From Hassallia byssoidea VB512170 (GTDB taxonomy: Bacteria; Cyanobacteriota; Cyanobacteriia; Cyanobacteriales; Nostocaceae): a stretch of 64,000 nucleotides of DNA. The translations under genes were made by a program, and so were the position numbers. Each line of letters starts with the position of its first letter. Positions within the stretch are counted from its first letter, which is position 1. Below, piece by piece: positions 1 through 9,418 of this stretch. The stretch lies in assembly GCF_000817785.2 (NCBI RefSeq), contig NZ_JTCM02000020.1, positions 18,733 through 82,732 on the forward strand, read 5' to 3'. The notes below the pieces were generated by a model that was not told where the DNA came from, did no database searches, and worked only from the letters and a program-made list of their open reading frames with translations.

Positions 1-2393
1 TATGTTTCTAAGCTGGTGATTCTTTCATCTTGAAGTTGCGCTCCTGCTACTTGTAACTCAATCGGACGAACTTCTCCTAATTCGGCTGATAAATCTTCTA
101 TCAATGCATCAATCAAAGCAGGTTCTAAATAAATGTGCGATCGCTCTGTTAAACGCTGCATCACAATTTTTGCATCTGCGGTCGAAAAATTATTTAATTG
201 ATAGCGAATATTTTTATCGAGAATGTTCTTACTAATTGCTTCTAATCCCGATAAATGCTTAAACTCTAATAAACGATGTAAATAATCTTCTCGCAAAGAA
301 AGAATAACTTTCACAAAAGGTATATTTAAAGTTTGACTAATAAAAATATCAAACTCTTGCTTTTTCTTTCTATCTGTGTATCCAAAGAAAAATTCTTCAA
401 ACTGGTCAAAAATTAAAACTGTAATTAAATGGTTGTCAGCATTTTCTTTTAATTGTTGCTGAATTCCGGCAATTGTGATTGGTGTTTCTGCAAAAGGTAA
501 AACTTCTGGATCGATGACGACTTCTTTTTTAATTCGCGATTGTGCTTCTGATAAAGATTTTCCTAATTCTCGCACCCAATCATCGTATAATTGTAAAACC
601 ACAGGTACGGCAATTTGATCGCCGATCGCTCGATTTTGCAATGCAGGTACTAAACCGGCAGTCACGGTAGAACTCTTACCCACACCAGACGGACCGTGAA
701 TCACTATCAGCTTTTGGTCAGCACGGCTAATTCTGCCAATCAAGTTATTTATATCACCTTCGCGACCAGAAGCGGCAATTTCTAACGCGACACTGCTACC
801 TCCAGCAGGTGATAGCAAAGCTGGATTTGTCGCTTGTCTTTGCGGTTGTAAACGTCCTGCACCGATAAAAGCGCGAAAACCATACTGCTGTTCGACAGAA
901 CGACGTTTTTGACGAATAGTAAAAGCTTCTAAATAACGACCTTCTTCAAAATAAAGCGATCGCAAAGACCGTAACATGCGAATATAACGATGAGCATCAT
1001 AACGATGGTCGCTAAATTCTAACGCTTCGTCAAGATTCTCACTCGCCATTTTTAACTGTTCTAAAGCGATTTTTTCTTCACCCAAATTTCGCTGTGCTTT
1101 CGCTAAAAGCAAGCGATAAGTTTGCGCTAAAAGTAAGGCAAATATGCCTTGATTAGAGTCGCTATTATCTTTCGATTCGTATAATTTCCACAAACTAACT
1201 CGTGCATATTGACTCGCTTGTGCCCAGCGTAATTCTTGCACGGCAACTTGTGCTAAAAAACCATAATCACAAGCTAATTGTATTTGCGTTCCATAAGTTT
1301 GATGCAATTCCAAAGACTTTTGAGCAACCATTTGCAATTCTTGCCATTCTTGCAAATGTTGCAAAACTTCCGCCAAATCTCCAATAAATTGCGCTGCTAC
1401 ATCCGGACGTCCACTTACTTGCAAAACATTCAAGCATTCTTGAAAGTACAATTTAGCTGAATGCCAATAACGGCGATTTTCTGAATAATTTCGTTCAGCT
1501 AAACGACAACAACACAACCCAATATAAAATAATAACACCCCTTGTCGCAGTAAAGGTGAAGCGTGGTTGTTAACTATATCTAACTGCGAACCGAATGAAT
1601 CGGGAATTCTAAATTTATCGCTTTCTCTATTTTGTACCGATAATTCCCGCCAACATCTTAAGCTTTCTTGGAAATGGTCTAAAGCGGACTTTATGCGATC
1701 GCTTACATAATCATCTAAACCAAAAACAAATTTTAAACTAGCATTTAATTCTGGTTCTAAAGAGATACCATGATTTTGTAACTCTTTAATCGCATAGTGA
1801 AGTTCATAGCTATGTTCCCAAACTTGTTCTACGGTACAATGTCGATCTGCTTCAGATTCTTGACGTTGTGTAGCACGAGTATTTAAAACTGTAGCGAATA
1901 GAGAATCAGTTTCTTGTTGCAGAAATTGTAGCAACTCAGTTGAGGTCATTTCAAACCTAATTGGTGTCGCTGCCCAACTTGCAAAATCTGGTGCTAAACG
2001 TAATAATTTTTGCTGTACTTCATCATTCACCCAAAACACCATTGGAAATGAATGTCTTTTGCGAAACTCATCGCGGATATGATTGATCGCACGCAGCAAA
2101 TCATCGAGTCCTTCTACTGACTCTAAACCCAAAATCATCAATGCTGAAGGCTGTTTTGTCAGTTGTGCATGAAGAGTTGTGTAGAGACTTCTCGCATTAG
2201 AAGGCAAAACTAGCTTTTGAATGTCATATGTTTCTTCAAGTCGTTGTAAAATTTGCTGTTGCAAAACTTTATAATTGCAGCAAACTACAACCACGGAAAA
2301 TTGATTGTAAGAGAGAGCGATCGCTCTCCCCAAACTTCTAAATGAACGCTCGTTATCTGTTATGATGCTTGTTTGCGCGTTTCCTTCAACCAT
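1..2393 (-). CDS. STAND-type NTPase with N-terminal helical/TPR-like region, C-terminus outside window
   Basis: An open frame runs from ATG at 2393 through the left edge, about 797 codons, so the C-terminus is missing. A Walker A (GPSGVGKSST) lies near residue 567 and a DQFEE-type Walker B near residue 660, typical of the novel-STAND (nSTAND1) class. Residues 1 to about 140 contain a strand-rich block with GLESVEGLDDLL and RLAPDFASWAA motifs resembling the inactive-STAND-like module of cyanobacterial conflict proteins. Residues 170 to 520 are helical and TPR-like. The start overlaps the end of the upstream ATPase by 34 nt, which implies coupled translation. The role as a signalling or defence switch is inferred from the family. 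Confidence 0.8.
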   Translation of the reverse strand, partial: MVEGNAQTSIITDNERSFRSLGRAIALSYNQFSVVVVCCNYKVLQQQILQRLEETYDIQKLVLPSNARSLYTTLHAQLTKQPSALMILGLESVEGLDDLLRAINHIRDEFRKRHSFPMVFWVNDEVQQKLLRLAPDFASWAATPIRFEMTSTELLQFLQQETDSLFATVLNTRATQRQESEADRHCTVEQVWEHSYELHYAIKELQNHGISLEPELNASLKFVFGLDDYVSDRIKSALDHFQESLRCWRELSVQNRESDKFRIPDSFGSQLDIVNNHASPLLRQGVLLFYIGLCCCRLAERNYSENRRYWHSAKLYFQECLNVLQVSGRPDVAAQFIGDLAEVLQHLQEWQELQMVAQKSLELHQTYGTQIQLACDYGFLAQVAVQELRWAQASQYARVSLWKLYESKDNSDSNQGIFALLLAQTYRLLLAKAQRNLGEEKIALEQLKMASENLDEALEFSDHRYDAHRYIRMLRSLRSLYFEEGRYLEAFTIRQKRRSVEQQYGFRAFIGAGRLQPQRQATNPALLSPAGGSSVALEIAASGREGDINNLIGRISRADQKLIVIHGPSGVGKSSTVTAGLVPALQNRAIGDQIAVPVVLQLYDDWVRELGKSLSEAQSRIKKEVVIDPEVLPFAETPITIAGIQQQLKENADNHLITVLIFDQFEEFFFGYTDRKKKQEFDIFISQTLNIPFVKVILSLREDYLHRLLEFKHLSGLEAISKNILDKNIRYQLNNFSTADAKIVMQRLTERSHIYLEPALIDALIEDLSAELGEVRPIELQVAGAQLQDERITSLET

Positions 2394-3700
2394 GATTGAA
2401 ATTTTTGCGTTTCTGCTAAAACTGGGTTGACCGCAAACCAAACTCCCTGATGATCGCGGTATTCAAAGACAAACAAACTTCTTAACAAAGTGTGATATTC
2501 GATATCACCTCGAACTCGCTGCTGTTGCACCACTTGAAATATTAATTCCCACTCGTGCGGATCGATGGGGTTAGCACGGTAGTCACGCTGTCTTTGAATC
2601 ACAAGTTCCACACAACCGCGATCGAAAGGTGGATCTTGTTCTCGCAAACAGTCGTACAACAATCCTAACAAGTCGCGTACATGACCACCGCTGATCAGAC
2701 ACAACCGATCTAAAGTTTCGGCACTGTCAAACACCTCTGTTATTAAGTTTAACCTTTCTTCTGGGTAAATATCAGGGAAAGCTCTCGCTAACACCATTTG
2801 ACGCATCAAAGTTAGTCCGGGAGTGTAAACCTCCCCAGAACGCGATCGCACGGGTATTATAGGTAATACTTTAGGGGCAACACCACCACCTAAACGTTGC
2901 TGTAGTTCAGCGTTATCGTTAGAAAAAGTTAAAGCTAAAGGAATAGTGTAAACTACATGACAGCTGAGTTTACGTAACTGTTCACCCCGCTGGATAAATA
3001 AATATTCTGGCAGCGATCGCCCAGATGGTAAAGGTCTAATTGCCACTCTGTCCAAATTATCGACAATTACGACTAATCCTTTTTTACCTCTAGCTTTCAA
3101 TTCGGTGTTCGCACGGTCTAACAGTTCTTTATTAATTGACTGTAAAATATTTCCCGTGCGAGGTTCGAGATAATCGCGTAAACGCCGGCGTAATTGCGGA
3201 CTTTCTTTGGTTTTTGCGGTAATTTTCCCAATCCCAACAGACAATTCAGCTTCATAGTCTAAGTCAATCGGTGTTTGCATGAAGTCTATAACTTCCGTAA
3301 ACAACTTAGTAAAATAGCTAGGTTTGATGCGGATTTTTTGCGTTTCTAGGCTTTGACTCACCTGACCGGCGATCGCTAGTAAAATATCAGTTACATCTAC
3401 ATCAGCCATTTCTAGGACATGAGTAGACTCAAAATAAACCACATGAAATTTTTGCTCTTCTAACTCAGCTTGGAGTCGCAATAACTCGGTTGACTTTCCA
3501 CAGCCAAGATGACCTGTAAATAGCTGACAGGTAGGGACATCCGGTGATATCCGCGTAATGGTACGCTGTAAAGCTTCGATGATTTTACCACCCCGCACTG
3601 AGGCAAAATCAATATAGTATCGGCGATCGGCAGGATTTCCCATCATTAGAGGTCTGCTCGGATTGCACGCTTGATAAAATCTTTCTAAATCTAAGAGCAT
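2360..3700 (-). CDS. AAA-type P-loop ATPase
   Basis: 446 aa. Walker A GHLGCGKST lies at residues 63-71 and Walker B VVIVDNLDR near 210-218, followed by an arginine-rich sensor region and a helical C-terminal part. No membrane segment or signal peptide is evident. It overlaps the downstream STAND NTPase by 34 nt in another frame, so the two are probably made together and may act as a pair, for example one regulating the other's oligomerisation. The ATPase assignment is firm from motifs. The biological role is unknown; a conflict or stress-signalling role is only inferred from the neighbour. Confidence 0.8.
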   Translation of the reverse strand: MLLDLERFYQACNPSRPLMMGNPADRRYYIDFASVRGGKIIEALQRTITRISPDVPTCQLFTGHLGCGKSTELLRLQAELEEQKFHVVYFESTHVLEMADVDVTDILLAIAGQVSQSLETQKIRIKPSYFTKLFTEVIDFMQTPIDLDYEAELSVGIGKITAKTKESPQLRRRLRDYLEPRTGNILQSINKELLDRANTELKARGKKGLVVIVDNLDRVAIRPLPSGRSLPEYLFIQRGEQLRKLSCHVVYTIPLALTFSNDNAELQQRLGGGVAPKVLPIIPVRSRSGEVYTPGLTLMRQMVLARAFPDIYPEERLNLITEVFDSAETLDRLCLISGGHVRDLLGLLYDCLREQDPPFDRGCVELVIQRQRDYRANPIDPHEWELIFQVVQQQRVRGDIEYHTLLRSLFVFEYRDHQGVWFAVNPVLAETQKFQSWLKETRKQAS

Positions 3701-4031
3701 AACTACTAATCCATTTCACTTAGGGAAAGACGGGGATTGCGAAAACGTCTGGATAACTAACTATATTTATATCTGCTGAGTAGTAATTCTTGCCTAGTCT
3801 GCGAATATCCCTATCAAAATACAAACTATATTGACATTCTTCCGGATGATTTTCCCGATAAATTTGTCAAATTGCAACACTTTTTTGGGATACTTTTTAA
3901 GTAATAATACTGGAGATATTTTCCGCTAAAATAATTTTATCAGAGAAAAAGCTTCTCCTAGAAATTGTAAAAATATCCACTAGAGAAAAAGGTTATATTG
4001 ATTACAATTTACAAGTATTCCTTTCATCTTG
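3701..4031. other. Non-coding spacer upstream of the ATPase gene
   Basis: AT-rich, with no ORF I can support. It presumably holds the promoter of the leftward ATPase-STAND pair. No recognisable operator was seen. Confidence 0.5.
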
Positions 4032-4064
4032 AGATACCCGACTTCTTTAAGAAGTCGGGTATCT
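4032..4064. repeat. Perfect 16-bp-arm palindrome
   Basis: Arms begin AGATACCCGACTTCTT and mirror exactly around a single central base. There is no T tract, so it is probably a dispersed palindromic repeat and not a terminator. Confidence 0.8.
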
Positions 4065-4072
4065 TGTAGTTG

Positions 4073-4149
4073 TAGGGTGCGTTATGCTTTTAGAAGAGCG
4101 CACCAACGACTGTGCAAGGTGCGTTGCGCTGCTTTGACAACACACCCTA
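4073..4149. repeat. TAGGGTG...CACCCTA palindromic element, copy 1
   Basis: It begins TAGGGTGCGTTA and ends CACACCCTA, with internal GGTGCG/CGCACC inverted motifs. The same terminal design recurs at 18295-18368 and 20787-20859. It looks like a short non-coding, MITE-like repeat. Confidence 0.65.
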
Positions 4150-4150
4150 C

Positions 4151-4207
4151 AGTAATTTGACTAACTAACAACTAACAATTAACCACCAACCACCAACCAC
4201 TAACACC
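4151..4207. repeat. Degenerate heptanucleotide tandem repeat (ACTAACA/ACCACCA type)
   Basis: Seven-base units such as AACTAAC and CAACCAC repeat through this stretch. This is a short tandemly repeated repetitive sequence typical of filamentous cyanobacteria. Confidence 0.8.
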
Positions 4208-4215
4208 CATACTTA

Positions 4216-4449
4216 TCAATATTTACAGTCTCCTGCCCGAAGACAATCTTCTGTTTGGTCATCTCTAGCTGATAGTTGAAACGGCACTAAATGTATTAAC
4301 TCTTTTATGTTGCTAGTAATTAAATCAGTTTTCAGTAAAAACTTATTCGGTAATATCGGCACGTCACGATTAGCAGCCAAGCTAGAACTTACATTACCTA
4401 AAAAAACAGGTAATGATACCATCAAACCAATAAAAATTACCCTACTCAT
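4216..4449 (-). CDS. Small secreted hypothetical protein
   Basis: 77 aa starting at ATG 4449, preceded by a GAGG ribosome-binding motif about seven bases upstream. Residues 1-26 form a signal peptide with a hydrophobic core ending SSLAA. The mature part is about 50 aa with two cysteines close to the C-terminus (DCLRAGDC). No family is recognised. It stands alone between repeats and the divergent tatC region. The good RBS and signal peptide argue that it is real, but its length leaves doubt. Confidence 0.5.
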   Translation of the reverse strand: MSRVIFIGLMVSLPVFLGNVSSSLAANRDVPILPNKFLLKTDLITSNIKELIHLVPFQLSARDDQTEDCLRAGDCKY

Positions 4450-4761
4450 ACAAACCTCAGTTAAGAATTTCCGATTGCATTACCGTAAATAGCACCTTGA
4501 TAAACCGGAGTTTAAAAACTGAGCATTATTATGTTTATTTTTAATAAATTTAAACTAAATGCTTTTTTTGGAGACTTGATATATAATTATCAGTTCCACC
4601 CTTTTAGGGGTAGGCAACGCCTAAAATATAACTTCCTAGTCACATATTCATATTAAGCTTTAACCTAGCCGGACGAAAAGAGCGATCGCCCTAAAAAAAA
4701 TATCGTAGTAACCGCCACCCCAGATAAAATAGTTAACAAATGATGCCTACTGTTCTAACTC
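4450..4761. other. Divergent spacer between small secreted gene and tatC
   Basis: 312 bases, AT-rich, with one HIP1-like GCGATCGC near 4681. It presumably carries promoters for both flanking genes. No specific operator was recognised. Confidence 0.5.
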
Positions 4762-5556
4762 ATGACTCCTTCACAAGACGTAGACACTTCAACTGACCCA
4801 GATATCGACCTCGAAGGATACGGCAACCCAGAATCAGATCCTCTCGATGAATTGCCTGGTGAGGTCGAAATGTCGATTTTCGACCACCTAGAGGAGTTGC
4901 GACAGCGGATTTTTTATGCTTTGATTGCTGTAGCAGTAAGTGTTTTCGGCTGCTTTCTTGTTGTCAAGCCGATTGTCCAAGTGTTGGAAGTACCAGCAAA
5001 AGGAGTAAAATTTCTCCAACTCGCTCCCGGAGAATATTTCTTTGTCTCCCTGAAAGTTGCCGGTTACAGTGGTTTGGTGCTAGCTAGTCCTTTTGTACTT
5101 TACCAAATTATCCAGTTCGTACTTCCAGGATTGACCAGACGCGAACGACGCTTGCTTATACCCGTGATGTTGGGTTCGAGTGTCTTATTTGTCGGCGGGT
5201 TAGTGTTTGCTTATATACTGCTGATTCCTGCCGCTTTGAACTTCTTCATCAGCTACGGTGCAGATGTAGTCGAGCAATTATGGTCGATTGACAAATATTT
5301 TGAATTTGTGCTGTTGTTATTATTTAGCACCGGGTTAGCATTTCAAATTCCCGTCATTCAACTGTTGCTAGGTGCTTTAGGAATTCTTTCTTCTCAAAAA
5401 ATGCTTTCTGGTTGGCGTTATGTAATTATCGGATCGGTGGTTTTGGGAGCTATTCTCACACCTTCTACAGATCCCTTTACCCAAAGTCTTTTAGCCGGTG
5501 CTGTCTTGGGACTTTATTTCGGTGGTATCGGTCTGGTTAAGCTTGTTGGGAAATGA
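4762..5556 (+). CDS. tatC: Twin-arginine translocase subunit TatC
   Basis: 264 aa integral membrane protein. After an acidic 36-residue N-terminal extension comes the TatC hallmark [14 protein letters not shown], then six hydrophobic segments in the family pattern. TatC forms the receptor core of the Tat pathway, which exports folded proteins with RR signal peptides across thylakoid and plasma membranes. It lies just upstream of the region with petC, whose Rieske protein is a known Tat-dependent substrate in thylakoids (family knowledge). The extended N-terminus is usual in cyanobacteria. The assignment is firm. Confidence 0.95.
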   Translation: MTPSQDVDTSTDPDIDLEGYGNPESDPLDELPGEVEMSIFDHLEELRQRIFYALIAVAVSVFGCFLVVKPIVQVLEVPAKGVKFLQLAPGEYFFVSLKVAGYSGLVLASPFVLYQIIQFVLPGLTRRERRLLIPVMLGSSVLFVGGLVFAYILLIPAALNFFISYGADVVEQLWSIDKYFEFVLLLLFSTGLAFQIPVIQLLLGALGILSSQKMLSGWRYVIIGSVVLGAILTPSTDPFTQSLLAGAVLGLYFGGIGLVKLVGK

Positions 5557-5566
5557 TTGTAATGGG

Positions 5567-5700
5567 TAATGGGGCATGGGGCATGGGGCATGGGGCATGG
5601 GGGGACAAGGGGGACAAGGAGGAATTACCAATTACCAATTACCAATTCCCAATTACCAATTACCAATGCCCATTGCCCAATGCCCATTGCCCAATTCCCA
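5567..5700. repeat. Tandem heptamer repeats (GGGGCAT, then AATTACC)
   Basis: GGCATGG units are followed by GGACAAG units, and then by CCAATTA and CCCATTG units. They begin directly after the tatC stop codon. Confidence 0.85.
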
Positions 5701-5730
5701 ACAAATTATGTTTGTCATTTGAATGATAAA

Positions 5731-6054
5731 CTAATCAATCAACCATTCGGAAGCACGTTCACCTAAATCTAAAGGAATGCTAACTGCTTTACCAAGTCGC
5801 GGACGTTCGCGAGTTTGAGTAATAAATGTTTGCACTTGAATTGTACCACCAAAGGCATCAAGGTAAGTAGCGATAGTATTGAGATGCTCTTGGTAGTCTG
5901 CTTCACTTAAAGGAAAAGATACTTGCTCAAGATATTTCCACATTATTTGTACAAATATCTTACCCTGAGTCCGTCGCAACTGGACATCGTATGAGCGTCC
6001 CCACTTATCAAGCAACAGTTGATGTAATTCCTGTCCGGTCATAGCTTTTTTCAA
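5731..6054 (-). CDS. DUF3067 family protein
   Basis: 107 aa. The sequence has the conserved signature of DUF3067, a small soluble family found in cyanobacteria and plastids: TGQELHQLLLDKWGRSYDVQLRR, then a WKYLEQ segment and a closing DLGERASEWL. Function is not established. There is no signal peptide or membrane segment. An internal ATG at codon 5 is an alternative start. It is transcribed towards tatC and away from petC. Confidence 0.85.
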   Translation of the reverse strand: MKKAMTGQELHQLLLDKWGRSYDVQLRRTQGKIFVQIMWKYLEQVSFPLSEADYQEHLNTIATYLDAFGGTIQVQTFITQTRERPRLGKAVSIPLDLGERASEWLID

Positions 6055-6274
6055 TTAGATTTTACATTTAGTTATGATGTTAAGTTCCGTAACTCCAGTA
6101 TGATAAGACTATAAAGAAATGTAATGTCCACCAAAAGATGCTAAAAATATCTTTGAAGAGAAAAGTATGGCATCGTCGGCGGTACAATTCATTTCGATGT
6201 AGACAAGAGCCATTAACATTATGGGAACTCTTGTCAATATTCTTAACAAAATAGAGAATCATAGCGCGGGGATT

Positions 6275-6814
6275 ATGGCTCAATTTTCAGAATCAGCAGA
6301 CGTGCCCGATATGGGGCGCCGTCAATTCATGAATCTGCTCACTTTCGGGACTGTTACCGGAGTAGCTCTGGGAGCATTGTATCCCGTAGTCAAGTTTTTT
6401 ATTCCCACTTCTGCTAGCGGATCTGGTGGTGGGACAACAGCAAAAGACGAGTTAGGTAACAACGTCAGCGTAGCTAAATTTTTAGAAAGCCATAATGTCG
6501 GCGATCGCACTTTAGTTCAAGGACTCAAAGGAGATCCGACCTATATTGTGGTAGAAAGCAAAGAGGCGATCGCTGATTACGGCATTAACGCCATCTGCAC
6601 TCACTTAGGTTGTGTTGTTCCCTGGAACGTTGCTGAGAACAAATTTAAGTGTCCTTGTCACGGTTCGCAGTACGATCCTACTGGTAAGGTTGTCCGAGGT
6701 CCAGCACCGAAGTCTTTGCCTTTAGCTCATACCAAAGTAGATGACGACAAAATCGTCTTGACTCCCTGGACTGAAACCGACTTCCGCACAGGTGAAGAAG
6801 CTTGGTGGGCTTAA
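6275..6814 (+). CDS. petC: Cytochrome b6f Rieske iron-sulfur protein
   Basis: 179 aa, the usual PetC length, starting at ATG 6275; an upstream in-frame start at 6221 would add 18 atypical residues. A single N-terminal membrane anchor follows the GRRQFMN twin-arginine-like motif. The 2Fe-2S ligands are visible: CTHLGC at 108-113 and CPCHGS at 126-131. The protein accepts electrons from plastoquinol and passes them to cytochrome f. petA follows 110 bases downstream in the same direction, the classic petCA operon. Confidence 0.97.
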   Translation: MAQFSESADVPDMGRRQFMNLLTFGTVTGVALGALYPVVKFFIPTSASGSGGGTTAKDELGNNVSVAKFLESHNVGDRTLVQGLKGDPTYIVVESKEAIADYGINAICTHLGCVVPWNVAENKFKCPCHGSQYDPTGKVVRGPAPKSLPLAHTKVDDDKIVLTPWTETDFRTGEEAWWA

Positions 6815-6841
6815 TTATTTCGTCAATTGTCCTTAGTCATT

Positions 6842-6891
6842 TGTCAAATGACAATTACTAATGACTATTGACTATTGACTATTGACTAATG
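6842..6891. repeat. Heptamer tandem repeat (TGACTAT) in the petC-petA spacer
   Basis: Units of TGACTAT repeat four to five times immediately ahead of petA. This type contains in-frame stops. Confidence 0.8.
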
Positions 6892-6924
6892 ACCTTCATT
6901 TCTAGAATTGTTGTCCTTATTGAG

Positions 6925-7926
6925 ATGAGAAATGCCTTTACACCGGCGAGGTTGACTCGCAGCGCTAGAGCGATGGTAAAAACATTGCTGATAGCGATCG
7001 CTACTGTGACATTGTTCTTCACCAGCGATTTAGTCCTTCCCCAATCAGCTGCTGCTTACCCATTTTGGGCACAGGAAACCTATCCCGAAACCCCCCGCGA
7101 ACCAACAGGACGCATTGTTTGCGCTAACTGTCACCTAGCGGCAAAACTGACGGAAGTAGAAATTCCCCAATCGATATTACCCGATACCGTATTTAAAGCG
7201 GTAGTAAAAATTCCTTACGACACCAGCGTAGAGCAAGTAGGGGCTGATGGTTCCAAAACTGGCTTAAATGTTGGTGCTGTACTGATGTTACCCGATGGCT
7301 TCAAGATTGCTCCTGAGGATCGCGTCCCTGAGGACATGAAAGAAGAAATTGAAGATTTATTCTACCAACCCTACTCAGAAGACAAAGAAAACATTGTCAT
7401 CATCGGACCGCTACCCGGTGAACAGTATCAAGAAATCGTTTTCCCAGTTCTTTCTCCCAACCCCGCAACCGACAAAAATATCCACTTTGGTAAATATCAA
7501 GTTCACGCAGGTGGAAACCGTGGACGCGGACAAGTTTACCCCACTGGTGAAAAGAGCAACAACACCGTTTACAACGCTTCCGCTACCGGCACAATTACCA
7601 AAATTGCCAAAGAGGAAGATGAAGATGGTAACGTCAAATACGCGATAAACATCCAATCCGAGACAGGTAAAACAGTTACAGAGAAGGTTCCCTTAGGACC
7701 CGAACTGCTTGTTTCTGAAGGACAAGCGGTGACTTCTGGTGACGCTTTGACCAGTAACCCCAACGTCGGTGGATTTGGTCAAGATGATGCCGAAATTGTT
7801 CTGCAAGATGCTGGCAGAATTAAAGGCTTAATCGCATTCATCGCTTTGGTGATGTTAGCTCAAGTTTTGTTAGTGCTGAAGAAAAAGCAGGTTGAGAAAG
7901 TCCAAGCTGCTGAGATGAATTTCTAA
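6925..7926 (+). CDS. petA: Cytochrome f
   Basis: 333 aa from ATG 6925, exactly the usual cyanobacterial length; an earlier in-frame start would add 12 residues that look non-homologous. The signal peptide ends in SAAA before YPFW, where the mature N-terminal Tyr acts as axial haem ligand. The haem motif CANCH is at 66-70. A C-terminal membrane anchor is followed by [15 protein letters not shown]. It carries electrons from the Rieske protein to plastocyanin or cytochrome c6 on the lumenal side. It is the second gene of the petCA operon and is followed by a strong terminator. Confidence 0.98.
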   Translation: MRNAFTPARLTRSARAMVKTLLIAIATVTLFFTSDLVLPQSAAAYPFWAQETYPETPREPTGRIVCANCHLAAKLTEVEIPQSILPDTVFKAVVKIPYDTSVEQVGADGSKTGLNVGAVLMLPDGFKIAPEDRVPEDMKEEIEDLFYQPYSEDKENIVIIGPLPGEQYQEIVFPVLSPNPATDKNIHFGKYQVHAGGNRGRGQVYPTGEKSNNTVYNASATGTITKIAKEEDEDGNVKYAINIQSETGKTVTEKVPLGPELLVSEGQAVTSGDALTSNPNVGGFGQDDAEIVLQDAGRIKGLIAFIALVMLAQVLLVLKKKQVEKVQAAEMNF

Positions 7927-7954
7927 ATTCTCTACTAATTTATCACTTAATTAG

Positions 7955-7981
7955 GACAGGTCAAATGCCTGTCTTTTTTTT
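7955..7981 (+). terminator. Rho-independent terminator of petCA
   Basis: Stem GACAGG/CCTGTC with a seven-base loop is followed by a run of eight or more T. It sits 28 bases after the petA stop codon. Confidence 0.9.
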
Positions 7982-8027
7982 GTTATATTTTTTACAAGCA
8001 GATAAACATAAATAAAAGCTCTTAAAT

Positions 8028-8083
8028 GTAGTAAGGGCTTCAGCCCTTAAAACCGAAGCTTTGAGCGGTAAACCGCTCACTAC
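8028..8083. repeat. Two-armed palindromic repeat, copy A
   Basis: The outer stem GTAGT/ACTAC encloses two hairpins: AAGGGCT/AGCCCTT and GAGCGGT/ACCGCTC. The same plan is found at 28253-28302 and 58997-59043. Confidence 0.8.
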
Positions 8084-8148
8084 AAAAGTTAATAATGGGG
8101 AGTTTCCTGAAAATATAGATGAGTTGAAAGCAGAATGTGAGGGAGAAG

Positions 8149-9330
8149 TTAAGAATGAGTAAACAATGATAATTGTTCAACCATTTCTTTACCCTGTGGT
8201 TTCTTTCCCTGAATCAAATTGTAAATATAATCACTGATCGCTTTTGCAAGTAAAACTGGTACTGCATTACCAATTTGTTTATATTTAGAACTTACTGAAC
8301 CAGAGAAAACCCAATCGTCAGGAAAAGTTTGAATAACAGCAGATTCGCGTATAGTCAGGGGACGCAATTCTTGTGGATGACACATATCTGTAGCTTTTTG
8401 ATGTGGACTTGTCGTTATAGTAGGAGAGGGTTTATCCCAAGACAAACGTCTGTAAAAACCAACTTTACCTCCTCCTGAATTATATGCTCCTCCCATAGCT
8501 TCACGCTTTAATTCTTCAGGTAAGTATCTCCAATTTTGCCCTGATTTTAAAAGTCTAAGATATTTCAGACGATTTTCAGAATAAGGAATAAACTGTGGTT
8601 GCAAATCAACTAACTCGAATATGGCATCTCTAAGAGTACGCCATTTAGGTAAATTGATACCATCTTCGCTATGAGTAGCTACAGGAAATGTGAAAGCTTC
8701 ATTATCTCTAGAACCAATAAATATGACGCGCTGTCTATTTTGTGGAACACCATAATCTGCGGCTTCTAAAAGGTTGTAAACTACGTTGTATCCAAGCGCT
8801 TTCATTTGGTCCAACACAACCGAAAGAGCAGCACCACGCATTTCATCTAATTCGTCGTAGAGTCCTTGACGCTGGTTTATCGGTCTATGTCGGATAGGAG
8901 CAGATAGCAACCCTCTCACGTTTTCCATCACAAAAAAACGTGGCTGAATTTCTCTAACTATGCGGATAAAGTCCATAAACAAACTGCCGCGAGGGTCCAT
9001 CACTGAACCACGTAATCCTGCTGTACTAAAAGGTTGACACGGTGGACCACCAATTACTAAATCTACTTCCCCTTTGTTTAAAGTCCTGCCAATATCTAAA
9101 ATATGCCCTCCCTCGCACAGTAACTCTTGAGCGTCTATTTTTGTGATATCCCTTGGGACAGCAATTTCTTTAAGATGTGGTCGATTAAGAGCTATTGTTT
9201 TTGTGGCATCAGAATCATTTTCTACCACACTTACAGTATGAAATCCGGCACGTTCCATACCAAGGTCTAAACCAAAAGCTCCTGTAAAAAGTGAAATACA
9301 AATTAGTTTTACTTCGATCAATTTTGTCAC
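8149..9330 (-). CDS. DNA (cytosine-5) methyltransferase
   Basis: 393 aa C5-methyltransferase. Motif I is ISLFTGAFGLDLG near the N-terminus. The catalytic motif IV is GGPPCQPF with Cys98. Motif VI is ENVRG, motif VIII QNRQRVIF, and motif X QIGNAVP near the end. The recognition region between VIII and IX is about 100 residues, so the target is probably a short palindrome, which I cannot name. No restriction endonuclease gene is adjacent, so this looks like an orphan enzyme used for epigenetic marking. Methylation of the HIP1 core CGATCG is a possibility suggested only by the abundance of that motif. Confidence 0.93.
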   Translation of the reverse strand: MTKLIEVKLICISLFTGAFGLDLGMERAGFHTVSVVENDSDATKTIALNRPHLKEIAVPRDITKIDAQELLCEGGHILDIGRTLNKGEVDLVIGGPPCQPFSTAGLRGSVMDPRGSLFMDFIRIVREIQPRFFVMENVRGLLSAPIRHRPINQRQGLYDELDEMRGAALSVVLDQMKALGYNVVYNLLEAADYGVPQNRQRVIFIGSRDNEAFTFPVATHSEDGINLPKWRTLRDAIFELVDLQPQFIPYSENRLKYLRLLKSGQNWRYLPEELKREAMGGAYNSGGGKVGFYRRLSWDKPSPTITTSPHQKATDMCHPQELRPLTIRESAVIQTFPDDWVFSGSVSSKYKQIGNAVPVLLAKAISDYIYNLIQGKKPQGKEMVEQLSLFTHS

Positions 9331-9360
9331 TCCATATTAGTATGAAATCCATAATTTTTC

Positions 9361-9389
9361 GTAGAGACGTTCCGTTGGAACGTCTCTAA
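9361..9389. repeat. GTAGAGACGTTCC palindrome
   Basis: Arms GTAGAGACGTTCC and GGAACGTCTCTA flank a three-base loop. This family recurs at 18139, 32626, 32666, 40692, 40732, 46890, 49847 and 49872. Confidence 0.85.
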
Positions 9390-9418
9390 CAACGATAATT
9401 TTCGCTTTTATCGTAATA

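Noticed and set aside
1202..1460. Two plus-strand ORFs near the left edge
   Set aside because: They are antisense to the STAND NTPase frame, which is open throughout.
5567..5766. Plus-strand ORF beginning GHGAWGMGHG
   Set aside because: It is made of tandem repeats and runs over the end of the DUF3067 gene.
6080..6283. 67-aa minus-strand ORF upstream of DUF3067
   Set aside because: It overlaps the petC leader and start, and has no family features.
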